This document shows, piece by piece, positions 35,416 through 42,129 of a stretch of DNA of 61,266 bases. Under the pieces are notes generated by a model. It saw nothing but the letters and a program-made list of their open reading frames with translations. It did not search any database and was not told where the DNA came from. Position 1 is the stretch's first letter. Each line of letters starts with the position of its first letter. Location: IMG/VR virus record IMGVR_UViG_3300042476_000766, positions 1 through 61,266 of that record, one strand, 5' to 3'. The stretch comes from a virus. The position numbers were made by a program, and so were the translations under genes.

Positions 35416-35444
35416 TTGACGATCAGAAAAAACTTCGCTAGAAT
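35416..35444 (+). promoter_or_regulatory. Promoter for the 35470 gene
   Basis: TTGACG, 17-bp spacer, TAGAAT; it lacks the GATAAT spacer motif. Confidence 0.65.
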
Positions 35445-35469
35445 ACCAACACAAGAAAGAGAGAACAGA

Positions 35470-35682
35470 ATGATTCAGATTGGTGATAGGGTTCAGGTTG
35501 GTTCAAGGATTGGTGTTGATCTGGCGTGGGCTGTGGTGGTGAACATCCTGCCAGCAATCGGGGACAGGGTAGCTATGTATTGTGTTCGGTTCGATGCCAC
35601 TACCTCGAAACTGAATGAGTGCTGGGTGGATGAGGGTATTGTGTATGGTCCGTTTCTTGATCAAAACTTTGGATGGAATTGA
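35470..35682 (+). CDS. 70-residue SH3-like small protein
   Basis: The promoter's -10 ends at 35444, so the ATG at 35470 is chosen over an upstream in-frame one. IQIGDRVQVGSRIGVDLAWA and VAMYCVRFDATTSKLNECWV give a beta-barrel pattern (IGDxVxV start) like those at 31977 and 32924. Function unknown. Confidence 0.5.
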   Translation: MIQIGDRVQVGSRIGVDLAWAVVVNILPAIGDRVAMYCVRFDATTSKLNECWVDEGIVYGPFLDQNFGWN

Positions 35683-35694
35683 AAGGCTATACAA

Positions 35695-35880
35695 ATGTTC
35701 TCACCGATGGAAAAAATTTGGATGAGCCTTGGCTTGCAAGGTGCTTTGGAAATGATGGACGCATCATGTTCTCTGGCCGAAAGGCTCACGGAAGAATGCG
35801 TGACTAATCCGGCAGTGAAAGATGCTCTAATTCGAAGCATTGCTGCTGAAATTATAGGCAGTCGCCAAAGTATCTCCTAA
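35695..35880 (+). CDS. 61-residue helical small protein
   Basis: MFSPMEKIWMSLGLQGALEM then two more amphipathic helices. It starts 12 bp after the previous stop. Its end touches repeat copy 6, which begins in the last codons. Function unknown. Confidence 0.45.
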   Translation: MFSPMEKIWMSLGLQGALEMMDASCSLAERLTEECVTNPAVKDALIRSIAAEIIGSRQSIS

Positions 35881-35960
35881 GTGCTTGCTATATAAAGACT
35901 TACGACAAACGGGGCGCGCCGGGCTTGATGTAAGTACTTACCCCATAAGACTTTACGACA
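35876..35960 (+). repeat. Double-hairpin element, copy 6
   Basis: Left arm CTAAGTGCTTGC...GACTTACGAC, core GGCGCGCC (35913-35920), right arm TGTAAGTACTTACCCCATAAG...CTTTACGAC. Confidence 0.75.
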
Positions 35961-36044
35961 ACTTAGCAAATGGTGTGCCAAACCTCCACGAAATTACGAA
36001 AAGTTTTGTCAAAATCTTTTGACAATAAAATTTCTGGATTTCTC

Positions 36045-36073
36045 TTGAAAGCTCAAGATGAGCATGGTATAAT
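36045..36073 (+). promoter_or_regulatory. Promoter for the 36114 gene
   Basis: TTGAAA, 17-bp spacer, TATAAT. Confidence 0.7.
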
Positions 36074-36113
36074 GTCGATATAAGAAGAAAGAAGAAAAGA
36101 AAGAGAGAAAAAA

Positions 36114-36275
36114 ATGGAATATCTGGATTACGATCTGATGTCCGATTGCTGCGGTTCTGGTGTGGGCTTTCAAACCGGTGAGGGTGAGGACCGAATCGGA
36201 ATTTGTATGGAGTGTCAAGACTGGTGTGGTGTGGTGGAAGATATTCCGGAAGATGAGGCCGCTAGTCTCAGCTAA
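36114..36275 (+). CDS. 53-residue zinc-ribbon-like protein
   Basis: CCGSGVGFQTGEGEDRIGIC and CMECQDWCGVVEDIP provide a C-C...C-x-x-C set like the half zinc ribbons of small phage regulators. Acidic end. Its TAA lies inside the first AGTCAGC element (36271-36320). Function unknown. Confidence 0.5.
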   Translation: MEYLDYDLMSDCCGSGVGFQTGEGEDRIGICMECQDWCGVVEDIPEDEAASLS

Positions 36276-36320
36276 TCCTGCGGATTTGGGCAAGCTGGGT
36301 ATAGTCAGCAAGCTAGGGGA
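36271..36320 (+). repeat. AGTCAGC element, copy a
   Basis: AATCC-TGC-GGATT hairpin, then GCTGG...TCAGC (36294-36309), which can pair with a GTATAG loop. It starts at the stop of the zinc-ribbon gene and ends 30 bp before the next promoter. Confidence 0.6.
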
Positions 36321-36350
36321 ACCTTTCAATATTGCAAGAAAATTTTCTAG

Positions 36351-36378
36351 TTGACAACTAAAGATTAGACTGTAGAAT
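36351..36378 (+). promoter_or_regulatory. Promoter for the 36409 operon
   Basis: TTGACA, 16-bp spacer, TAGAAT. Confidence 0.75.
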
Positions 36379-36408
36379 GTCGATATAAGAAGAAAGAGGA
36401 AAAAAGAA

Positions 36409-36537
36409 ATGAAAACTTCACATCAAAAAGCTGTTGAAAGAATGGATCGGGAAACTAACCGTGCTATTAAACAGGTTAAGTTGTTGGAAAAACTCTATCT
36501 GGAAATGATGCAGAAGAAAGAGAAGGTTGGTAAATGA
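36409..36537 (+). CDS. 42-residue coiled-coil microprotein
   Basis: MKTSHQKAVERMDRETNRAI continues as one long basic amphipathic helix. The TGA overlaps the next ATG (ATGA), showing coupling to the membrane protein that follows. Function unknown. Confidence 0.45.
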   Translation: MKTSHQKAVERMDRETNRAIKQVKLLEKLYLEMMQKKEKVGK

Positions 36538-36680
36538 CCACTATTATTATCATAAACGCTTGGATTTTTACCATCCTTGCTATGTATGCTTTTGCTAACG
36601 TGGCTTTCTGGTTGTTTGCTCAGGCTTTTGGTGTTGTTGATAATTATCTGCAAAATCAGTATTGGAAGAATAAGGAATAA
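36534..36680 (+). CDS. 48-residue membrane microprotein
   Basis: One long hydrophobic helix (TIIIINAWIFTILAMYAFAN, continuing VAFWLFAQAFGVV) with a basic tail. Coupled by a 4-bp overlap to the coiled-coil peptide and 2 bp from the next gene. Function unknown. Confidence 0.45.
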   Translation: MTTIIIINAWIFTILAMYAFANVAFWLFAQAFGVVDNYLQNQYWKNKE

Positions 36681-36682
36681 AA

Positions 36683-36913
36683 ATGATTACTGTTGAACAA
36701 ATTAGAGAATTGACCGATACTTACCTTGAGGGTTGTGAGGTTACTATTACCCGTTCGGGTTGTGGTTGGTCTACCCCTTGTGGTTGGCAAGTTTCTATTA
36801 TTAGTGATATTCCCGGCGATCAGCATACAATTTATTTGCGTGATGATAATACTGTGGATTCTGCTTGGTCTAAGATTACTACTCTTGCGGATAATGCTTT
36901 GAACCCCGCATAA
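36683..36913 (+). CDS. 76-residue small protein with GWSTPCGW motif
   Basis: MITVEQIRELTDTYLEGCEV, then CGWSTPCGWQVSIIS, a beta-rich region and an Ala-rich end. Third gene of the 36409 operon. No family recognised. Confidence 0.5.
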   Translation: MITVEQIRELTDTYLEGCEVTITRSGCGWSTPCGWQVSIISDIPGDQHTIYLRDDNTVDSAWSKITTLADNALNPA

Positions 36914-36932
36914 TTAAAGAAAGGCGACACGG

Positions 36933-37049
36933 ATGGTCGATATTAACTGGGTGCAAATAGGTGTGGGATTTATTGCTGGCGTGTTGTGTTCTTGGTTTGT
37001 TTCTGATTTGGTTTTTTATGTAAGGAATAGTGAGGATAGCCATGATTAA
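36933..37049 (+). CDS. 38-residue membrane microprotein
   Basis: MVDINWVQIGVGFIAGVLCS, one transmembrane helix, then a basic/acidic tail. The next micropeptide's ATG at 37042 overlaps its last codons. Confidence 0.4.
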   Translation: MVDINWVQIGVGFIAGVLCSWFVSDLVFYVRNSEDSHD

Positions 37050-37119
37050 TTCGGATTCTATTATTCTGACCATTTCTTTTGTGGCTGGTTGCTTGGTTGC
37101 TTGGATTGTAAATTCTTAA
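37042..37119 (+). CDS. 25-residue membrane micropeptide
   Basis: MINSDSIILTISFVAGCLVA, essentially a single transmembrane segment; TAA lies at the edge of repeat copy 7. Overlap with the upstream gene supports translation, but length is minimal. Confidence 0.3.
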   Translation: MINSDSIILTISFVAGCLVAWIVNS

Positions 37120-37207
37120 CGCAAACCCTTGCCCTATAAAGACTTAGGGCAAACCGGGGCGGCCCCGCGAATCGTAACTCCTTTGATAGCATAGACTTAC
37201 GACAAGC
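37116..37207 (+). repeat. Double-hairpin element, copy 7
   Basis: Left arm CGCAAACCCTTG...GACTTAGGGC, core CCGGGGCGGCCCCG (37154-37167), right arm CGTAACTCCTTTG...GACTTACGAC. Confidence 0.75.
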
Positions 37208-37284
37208 ATTGACGCAAAAGCTGTGCCACAAAAATATTTCCCGTTTGGCACAGAATTATATTTGAAAAATTCCAAAGATTTCGC

Positions 37285-37312
37285 TTGCATTGGCCGATAA
37301 ACACTGTAGAAT
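37285..37312 (+). promoter_or_regulatory. Promoter for the 37350 gene
   Basis: TTGCAT, 16-bp spacer with GGCCGATAAACACT, TAGAAT; preceded by the shared GAAAAATTCCAAAGATTTCG leader. Confidence 0.75.
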
Positions 37313-37349
37313 GACAGCATCACAAGGGAAACCACTAAGGGAAATACCA

Positions 37350-37523
37350 ATGCTTCACGATTTTGATGAAATCAATCTGATTCTGGCCGGTATGGTGGAC
37401 GAGGGAATTGTTGAGCCGATTGACGATCCTAGCGTGGAAGTTGATTTTTGGGATTGGGCCGACATTGTTGGGGTTGTGGACGAGTGTGTACCGGAAGAGT
37501 ATTCGGACAACCTTTCAATCTAG
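37350..37523 (+). CDS. 57-residue highly acidic protein
   Basis: Start chosen downstream of the -10 box. LAGMVDEGIVEPIDDPSVEV and FWDWADIVGVVDECVPEEYS are dominated by Asp/Glu, Val and Trp. One of five strongly acidic small proteins in this block. Function unknown. Confidence 0.5.
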   Translation: MLHDFDEINLILAGMVDEGIVEPIDDPSVEVDFWDWADIVGVVDECVPEEYSDNLSI

Positions 37524-37543
37524 AAAGATTCAAGAAAAGGTAT

Positions 37544-37572
37544 TTGACAAGCCGATAATAGTAGTGTAGGAT
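37544..37572 (+). promoter_or_regulatory. Promoter for the 37599 gene
   Basis: TTGACA, 17-bp spacer AGCCGATAATAGTAGTG, TAGGAT: near-perfect form of the conserved spacer. Confidence 0.8.
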
Positions 37573-37598
37573 AGAGTGAAAGAAAGAGAAGGTGAATG

Positions 37599-37757
37599 AT
37601 GAGTCGATATGATAACTGGAATGATGATGACGATTCGGATGACGGCTATGATGCTGCTCGTGACGCTTACCTGACCGGCGAAGGTCCGGCTGTTACTCGT
37701 AGCCAAAGGCAAGAGGAAGAGGATTTGCGAGAAGAGTATCGCCGGAATCGGTGGTAG
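37599..37757 (+). CDS. 52-residue protein with acidic head and basic tail
   Basis: MSRYDNWNDDDDSDDGYDAA is strongly acidic; the C-terminus (EEEDLREEYRRNRW) is a charged helix. An ATG one codon upstream is also possible. Ends 5 bp before the next promoter. Function unknown. Confidence 0.45.
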   Translation: MSRYDNWNDDDDSDDGYDAARDAYLTGEGPAVTRSQRQEEEDLREEYRRNRW

Positions 37758-37761
37758 TCTC

Positions 37762-37789
37762 TTGACAAGCTAAGTTTTTTTGATAGACT
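37762..37789 (+). promoter_or_regulatory. Promoter for the 37815 operon
   Basis: TTGACA, 16-bp spacer, TAGACT. Confidence 0.7.
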
Positions 37790-37814
37790 GTGACCATAAG
37801 AAAGGAAAAGAAAC

Positions 37815-38072
37815 ATGAGCCATCCTGATCCCCTTTACGATTTTGATAATTCTTATGATGATGATGCTGTTTTCTATGGAGAAGATAGTTCAAGCTATCA
37901 TCCCGATGCGGAACATGAGGTTGAAAGTAATTTTGATGATGAAGAAGATTTGGAGGACGAGGAGTATGATTCTTACAATGATAGCATGGATGGGGATTTT
38001 GATTCAGCCATGCGTGATGCGGGATTCGGAACGGATGAAGATTACGGTTACTACGGTGGAGAAGACTACTAA
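37815..38072 (+). CDS. 85-residue extremely acidic protein
   Basis: Over 40% Asp/Glu with regularly spaced Tyr/Phe (YDFDNSYDDDAVFYGEDSSS; SNFDDEEDLEDEEYDSYNDS). No Lys. Acidity with aromatics is the pattern of DNA-mimic anti-restriction or histone-like-protein inhibitors such as Ocr or ArdA, but there is no sequence motif to claim that. Shares one base with the next ATG. Confidence 0.55.
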   Translation: MSHPDPLYDFDNSYDDDAVFYGEDSSSYHPDAEHEVESNFDDEEDLEDEEYDSYNDSMDGDFDSAMRDAGFGTDEDYGYYGGEDY

Positions 38073-38275
38073 TGAAATGCCGATTCTTTGATATTGTTGT
38101 GGAAAATGAAAATGGTGAACAGCCGATTTCGAGCGAGTATGTTCTAGACTTGCCGGAACATAACATGACAGATGCTGTTGACCGACAAGAGTTTCTTGGT
38201 ATCATGTTTGATACTGTTGTGGCCGCTAGTGGCTTGAATGTTTGTTCTTTTAGTTCAGAGGAGATTGGAATATGA
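38072..38275 (+). CDS. 67-residue small protein
   Basis: MKCRFFDIVVENENGEQPIS, mixed alpha/beta, acidic; coupled on both sides (TAATG with the previous gene, ATGA with the next). Function unknown. Confidence 0.45.
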   Translation: MKCRFFDIVVENENGEQPISSEYVLDLPEHNMTDAVDRQEFLGIMFDTVVAASGLNVCSFSSEEIGI

Positions 38276-38499
38276 AATGTGTTGTAACTCATACCGATAC
38301 TTTCGGTGGTGAAGCTAATTATGGTTGGGTGAAGCGTTGGGAGTTTGTTCCCAAGAATGACTCTCAGCGTAGCGTAACATATCATGCTAAGAAACTGGCT
38401 GGCATGACGGGCGTTAAGAGTGATACTTATGATTTTGGCGATGGCTTTACAATTAAGCCTAGGGGTTATGCTCAAGTTATATTTGTAGACTTTGAATAA
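38272..38499 (+). CDS. 75-residue small protein
   Basis: MKCVVTHTDTFGGEANYGWV, beta-rich and basic; YGWVKRWEFVPKND and YDFGDGFTIKPRGYAQVIFV recall small conserved phage proteins of unknown function. Overlaps the previous gene by 4 bp. Confidence 0.5.
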   Translation: MKCVVTHTDTFGGEANYGWVKRWEFVPKNDSQRSVTYHAKKLAGMTGVKSDTYDFGDGFTIKPRGYAQVIFVDFE

Positions 38500-38518
38500 T
38501 AACAGAAAGGATATTGAT

Positions 38519-38920
38519 ATGTATTATCGTAAGATTGCTACTGGTATGATTGAGTCTACATATGAAAATTATAAGGATTGGAAAAAGAATCACGAACTTT
38601 TCCATGAACTTAATAAATATAATACTTTTATTCCGGTATGGAGAGATCTGAGCGATAATACTAAGTGTGCTGCGATTGAATATGTATATAATAATCGTGA
38701 TACTCTAGAGTTACATTCTGGGATTGTTGAATCTTGGGTTCAGGCAACAGCATACTTTATGTTATTTGATTTTACTGCTATGTTGTTGCATAATGACGAA
38801 GAGCCAGAATTGGAAATCTTTTTTGATGATCTAGATTTTATGATGGATGAGGAAACTCTAGAAGATAGTGATGTGCAGGAGATTTTGGGTATTAGCCCAG
38901 ATTTTACGGGCAAATTCTGA
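38519..38920 (+). CDS. 133-residue acidic helical protein
   Basis: Start set by the AGAAAGGA site at 38503-38510. Helical N-terminal half (YYRKIATGMIESTYENYKDW), then a very acidic C-terminal segment (FFDDLDFMMDEETLEDSDVQ). Last gene of the 37815 operon, ended by repeat copy 8. Function unknown. Confidence 0.55.
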   Translation: MYYRKIATGMIESTYENYKDWKKNHELFHELNKYNTFIPVWRDLSDNTKCAAIEYVYNNRDTLELHSGIVESWVQATAYFMLFDFTAMLLHNDEEPELEIFFDDLDFMMDEETLEDSDVQEILGISPDFTGKF

Positions 38921-38929
38921 GAATCCGCT

Positions 38930-39012
38930 CTAAACCCTTGGTACATAAGTACTTAGGGCGAGCGGGGCCGCAAAAATTTGACGTAACTCTTTATGTATCA
39001 ACACTTTACATC
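38930..39012 (+). repeat. Double-hairpin element, copy 8
   Basis: Left arm CTAAACCCTTGGTACATAAG...CTTAGGGC, core GCGGGGCCGC, right arm GACGTAACTCTTTATG...CTTTACAT. Confidence 0.75.
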
Positions 39013-39039
39013 TAAAAAAAATTTTCTCAAGATTCCCTC

Positions 39040-39068
39040 TTGCATTGGTCGATAATAGATGGTAGAAT
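39040..39068 (+). promoter_or_regulatory. Promoter for the 39094 gene
   Basis: TTGCAT, 17-bp spacer with GTCGATAATAGATGG, TAGAAT. Confidence 0.8.
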
Positions 39069-39093
39069 GACAATACGAAAGAAGGGGTGAAAC

Positions 39094-39357
39094 ATGAGTC
39101 CTGACGGAACCTATAACGGCTATGCGAACTACCAAACGTGGAACGTATGCCTTTGGATTAGCAATGATGAAGGTCTGAACGAATTTGCGACCGTGTGTCA
39201 AAATTATAAAGATTTCATGGCTAGGCTTAGAGAAATGGATATAGACTCGCCTATTGCTTATGAAACGCCCGATGGTGTGTCGTGGAATGATAGTGCGGTC
39301 AACCTTGCGGAAATGCAAGAGTATTGGAAAGAAAATTTTGTTCAAGTTGGGGCTTGA
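39094..39357 (+). CDS. Conserved phage protein of the NYxTWNVxLWI type
   Basis: 87 residues. GYANYQTWNVCLWISNDEGL matches the hallmark of a family common in phages and plasmids (I believe annotated DUF7249). The remainder is helical with a Trp near the end. Role unknown. Its last codons double as the -35 region of the next promoter. Confidence 0.7.
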   Translation: MSPDGTYNGYANYQTWNVCLWISNDEGLNEFATVCQNYKDFMARLREMDIDSPIAYETPDGVSWNDSAVNLAEMQEYWKENFVQVGA

Positions 39358-39382
39358 CAAATGTCGATAATAGTTGTAGAAT
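39354..39382 (+). promoter_or_regulatory. Promoter for the 39423 gene
   Basis: TTGACA, 17-bp spacer with TGTCGATAATAGTTG, TAGAAT; it starts inside the upstream gene's stop codon. Confidence 0.8.
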
Positions 39383-39422
39383 GCTGAGAGTTGAACGGTT
39401 GTTTTCTAACGAAAGGGTTGAT

Positions 39423-39824
39423 ATGGATAATTTGTTTGTGATCGGCGGTCTTCTTACTGCTGCTGTTGTTGCTGGTTTTCTGTTCTATGCTGTCTATGGC
39501 GGTTCTAGAACTAGCCTTGCTAGTGCTGTTGAGGGTCAGGTTTTCAACTTTACCTACGAGCAGCCACTGCATGGAACTCATGAGCGATTCCTTGCTAAAG
39601 TGATCGGTAAGCAGACGCTTACTGCTGATCAAATTCGCAAGCTGAATAGCAAGAGTCGGTATCGTGCTAATGATCCCAATTTCATTCGCACGAACCATCT
39701 GGTAACTTGTCGCACGTTCGACGGCAAGGTGCGTAACTTCTATGCAGAGCGTGTGACTAATTGTCGCAAGCCTCTGCTGGCTGGTACGCTGTTTACCAGC
39801 AAGGTTGCTAGCCTGCTGTTCTAG
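39423..39824 (+). CDS. Membrane-anchored 133-residue protein
   Basis: Start fixed by CGAAAGGGTTGAT and the promoter position. Residues 3-25 form a transmembrane helix (LFVIGGLLTAAVVAGFLFYA). The soluble part is basic and beta-like (RFLAKVIGKQTLTADQIRKL; NHLVTCRTFDGKVRNFYAER). N-out/C-in orientation is uncertain. Function unknown. Confidence 0.55.
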   Translation: MDNLFVIGGLLTAAVVAGFLFYAVYGGSRTSLASAVEGQVFNFTYEQPLHGTHERFLAKVIGKQTLTADQIRKLNSKSRYRANDPNFIRTNHLVTCRTFDGKVRNFYAERVTNCRKPLLAGTLFTSKVASLLF

Positions 39825-39853
39825 TAGCAGCTTCTGCCCAAAGAATGCCCAAC

Positions 39854-39945
39854 TCCTAACCCTTTGACACCAAAGGACTTAGGACGCGGGCGGGCGGCCC
39901 GTTTCGTCGTAAGTCTTTATATATCAACACTTTACGACAATCTTT
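39854..39945 (+). repeat. Double-hairpin element, copy 9
   Basis: Left hairpin is almost perfect: TCCTAAcCCTTTG, loop ACAC, CAAAGGAcTTAGGA. Core GGGCGGCCCG; right arm GTCGTAAGTCTTTAT...CTTTACGAC. The CCTAA/TTAGG pair replaces CGTAA/TTACG of other copies, a compensatory change. Confidence 0.85.
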
Positions 39946-39964
39946 TTCGCTCAAGCTTTTCCTC

Positions 39965-39993
39965 TTGACAGGCCGATAATAGTAGTGTAGAAT
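39965..39993 (+). promoter_or_regulatory. Promoter for the 40018 operon
   Basis: TTGACA, 17-bp spacer GGCCGATAATAGTAGTG, TAGAAT: best consensus copy. Confidence 0.85.
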
Positions 39994-40017
39994 ACAGGGA
40001 ATCAAAAGGAGAAAAAG

Positions 40018-40284
40018 ATGCTGTTTACGCCATATGCTTTGACGGATAAGGTAACTCGCAAGGTTAGTGATGAGGGTATGATTGAGTTTAGTGGGCTGTC
40101 GGTTGGGGGTCGTCATTTTTCCATAGTCACTCGACTTGACGATGCTAACCGCTGGGTCAACGGAGAGTTGATTCAAAATGCTTTCCCGTATCTTGGTGCG
40201 GATGATCGTGAGATTCTCAAAACGGGAATTGATGCTCAGGGTTGGGAAGAAATGTTCCCAGAATCGGAGGAGGAGGAAGTATGA
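40018..40284 (+). CDS. 88-residue acidic small protein
   Basis: MLFTPYALTDKVTRKVSDEG, mixed alpha/beta with a very acidic end (FPESEEEEV). The end contains GGAGGAGGAAG, the ribosome site of the next gene, and the two overlap by 4 bp. Function unknown. Confidence 0.5.
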   Translation: MLFTPYALTDKVTRKVSDEGMIEFSGLSVGGRHFSIVTRLDDANRWVNGELIQNAFPYLGADDREILKTGIDAQGWEEMFPESEEEEV

Positions 40285-40430
40285 ATACCGATACTTATAT
40301 GGTTATGAGAGGATATAAACTTTTGGGTTATGTTGAGGCCCAGAGTACCTATCATGCTATTAGATTAGCGGAAAAGTACTATGGGGATAATATCATCGTG
40401 GAAAGAATCACGCATAACTGTCCCGCCTAA
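40281..40430 (+). CDS. 49-residue small protein
   Basis: MNTDTYMVMRGYKLLGYVEA, then AEKYYGDNIIVERITHNCPA; resembles small phage proteins of beta-alpha-beta form. Its TAA starts AGTCAGC copy b. Function unknown. Confidence 0.5.
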   Translation: MNTDTYMVMRGYKLLGYVEAQSTYHAIRLAEKYYGDNIIVERITHNCPA

Positions 40431-40476
40431 CCCTGCCGGGTTGGTTGAGTGGGTATAGTCAGCCAGTAGTCGGGGC
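40427..40476 (+). repeat. AGTCAGC element, copy b
   Basis: AACCC-TGCC-GGGTT hairpin (the AATCC/GGATT stem of other copies changed on both sides), then GGTTGA...TCAGCC. It ends exactly at the next -35 box. Confidence 0.6.
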
Positions 40477-40505
40477 TTGACAAAAGGTTTTTAATAGAGT
40501 ATATT
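40477..40505 (+). promoter_or_regulatory. Promoter for the 40526 gene
   Basis: TTGACA, 17-bp spacer, TATATT. Confidence 0.7.
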
Positions 40506-40525
40506 GAGCAGAAAGGGAGAGAATT

Positions 40526-40729
40526 ATGTTGACAACTGAAGAACGAGATGCTGTTTCTGATTGTGTGAGAAATTTTGCCATTTGTCTGATAAATGCTACC
40601 ACTGTTGATGAGCAAGCTGTGCATACTGAAATGGATACTTTCTTTGAGTTCTTTTGTAAGGCTCTTGAGATTGCCAGAACTGATGGTATCGTTAGAGTTC
40701 GTGAGTCTATTGGGGCTAGTAATAACTAA
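40526..40729 (+). CDS. 67-residue helical acidic protein
   Basis: MLTTEERDAVSDCVRNFAIC, three predicted helices. Starts after GAAAGGGAGAGAATT; the zinc-ribbon gene follows after 9 bp. Function unknown. Confidence 0.5.
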   Translation: MLTTEERDAVSDCVRNFAICLINATTVDEQAVHTEMDTFFEFFCKALEIARTDGIVRVRESIGASNN

Positions 40730-40738
40730 GGGGATACC

Positions 40739-40918
40739 ATGAGAGTTTGTCCATGTGGGTCTGGCAAGAAAAGTTGGTGGGAAAGTGATGCTAGGGGAAT
40801 TCCACTGGGTAGGGTTTGTTTGGAGTGTTTAGATAAAAAGTTGAGTAAGTATCGACCGGAAGTGTTGACCAACTCCAACTACTACGCCGACGAGCCTATT
40901 GAGGCCGAGGACTATTAG
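40739..40918 (+). CDS. 59-residue phage zinc-ribbon protein
   Basis: VCPCGSGKKSWWESDARGIP and RVCLECLDKKLSKYRPEVL form a C-x-C...C-x-x-C ribbon; the DARGI.L.RVC..C...KLS.YRPE wording matches a small protein family found in many phages, ending with DEPIE. Probably a nucleic-acid- or protein-binding adaptor; no established function. TAG touches repeat copy 10. Confidence 0.7.
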   Translation: MRVCPCGSGKKSWWESDARGIPLGRVCLECLDKKLSKYRPEVLTNSNYYADEPIEAEDY

Positions 40919-41005
40919 TCGTAAGTCCTTATCCTTAAAGCACTTAGGGATAGGGCGAGCGGCCGAAATCGACGTAAGTCCTTACCTCTAAACGATTTGC
41001 GTCTA
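40919..41005 (+). repeat. Double-hairpin element, copy 10
   Basis: Left arm CGTAAGTCCTTATCCTTAAAG...CACTTAGGG, core GAGCGGCCGA, right arm GACGTAAGTCCTTACC...GATTTGCGTC. It ends 25 bp before the large RNA's promoter. Confidence 0.75.
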
Positions 41006-41029
41006 AAAAGATTTTTTCAAGAAATACTC

Positions 41030-41057
41030 TTGACAAGACGATAATAGATGGTAGAAT
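41030..41057 (+). promoter_or_regulatory. Promoter of the large structured RNA
   Basis: TTGACA, 16-bp spacer with GACGATAATAGATGG, TAGAAT; the only downstream feature is the RNA. Confidence 0.8.
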
Positions 41058-41676
41058 GATTGAAGAACAAGTGAAAACTTGTTGGTTGTGTCGGGCCGAG
41101 CAGCCGGTAAAAACGGTAGTTGATGTCCTAGGAAACGTCTTCTACAATCGGTCCTAACAATACAAATCAGTCAGAAGTATAATCGTAAAGTAAGAGAGGC
41201 CCGTGTTGACACGGATAACCTAGCGTAGTATACTCTGACTGACAAACATCCGTGGGTCCATGCTCAAGGGACTAGATAGGGATAAGCCATTACGATAAAC
41301 CTACCGGCACATTGAAATAGAAATACCGGTGGGGTTGACAGCGGGCTTATACGCTGTATAGTAGTGCCTATCTATGTGGGATTGCGTCCAGACCACGGCC
41401 AATACAATCCGGTATTATCCTTCATCGGGTAATAGAGTGAATTAACACCGCAACATTACGCTTGCGTTCTATCTTTCATCGGGTAGAATCACTGAAATAA
41501 CAGCCGGATACCGAACAACCAGTAACCGTCGCCAAGAGCCAGACCAGAGTGGGTCTTATGTGCTAGCAATGCCCGCTTTGCAGGGAGGATTTCCGTGGAC
41601 GGTTTACACAATGTCCGTAACAGGGTAGCACGGTGAGCAAGAATCGGGGCGTAAAAGATTCGCTGGTTTTTAATAC
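41058..41676 (+). ncRNA. Large ornate structured RNA candidate (about 600 nt)
   Basis: A stretch of about 620 nt without a credible ORF, GC-richer than its flanks, between its own promoter and the next gene's promoter. Predicted helices by eye: AACAAGT-GAAA-ACTTGTT (41066-41083); a 14-bp helix of 41167-41181 with 41229-41242 (one bulged A) enclosing CCGTG-TTGA-CACGG; 41273-41280 with 41367-41374; CCTACCGG/CCGGTGGG (41300-41333); ACAGCG/CGCTGT (41338-41357), whose loop GGCTTAT can pair with ATAAGCC at 41282-41288 (pseudoknot). Two hairpins (41413-41434, 41467-41488) share a TTCATC loop. Further stems lie at 41449-41466 and 41541-41556. Size, pseudoknot, GNRA loop and nearness to tRNA genes recall the ROOL/GOLLD class, but I cannot assign it to either. 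Confidence 0.75.
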
Positions 41677-41704
41677 TTGACAGATAGAGAATAGATAGTA
41701 GAAT
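41677..41704 (+). promoter_or_regulatory. Promoter for the 41723 operon
   Basis: TTGACA, 16-bp spacer with GAATAGATAG, TAGAAT. Confidence 0.75.
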
Positions 41705-41722
41705 GGTGGAAAAGGAGAAAAA

Positions 41723-41905
41723 ATGAGTCTTTTAGATGTGTTGCTGAGTGAAAACACTGAACGCCTGCCTACTTTCAACGAGTTGAAAAAGATTTTACTA
41801 GCAGTTTGTCCTAATGGGCAAATTGAATGGGATAATAATAATCAGATTATTTTTTATACTAACTTGACCGATAACGAAGACGGAACACTCAGGGAGTTTG
41901 AATGA
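41723..41905 (+). CDS. 60-residue acidic small protein
   Basis: MSLLDVLLSENTERLPTFNE, then a beta hairpin IEWDNNNQIIFYTNLTDNED. First of five tightly packed genes; overlaps the next ATG by 4 bp. Function unknown. Confidence 0.5.
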   Translation: MSLLDVLLSENTERLPTFNELKKILLAVCPNGQIEWDNNNQIIFYTNLTDNEDGTLREFE

Positions 41906-42129
41906 TGACTGTATCCGAACTGATTGAGCAGTTGAAGAATTACCCGTCCGATATGAGAATTCTTACCCTTGGATATGAGGGTGGGTATAATGATGTGGAC
42001 CTCAAGACTGAGGATATTGTTTTTAATTTTTCCAAGAATGATACTTGGTATTATGGGCCTCATGAATGTGTGAAGTTTACCGATGGGGATACTGGTACAA
42101 AGTGCTTGGTTGTTGTGAGGACTAAATAA
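41902..42129 (+). CDS. Conserved small phage protein (MTVxELIxxL..P.DM type)
   Basis: 75 residues. TVSELIEQLKNYPSDMRILT and GYEGGYNDVDLKTEDIVFNF match a small alpha/beta family seen in many phages and bacteria with unknown function. The TAA shares a base with the next ATG. Confidence 0.65.
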   Translation: MMTVSELIEQLKNYPSDMRILTLGYEGGYNDVDLKTEDIVFNFSKNDTWYYGPHECVKFTDGDTGTKCLVVVRTK

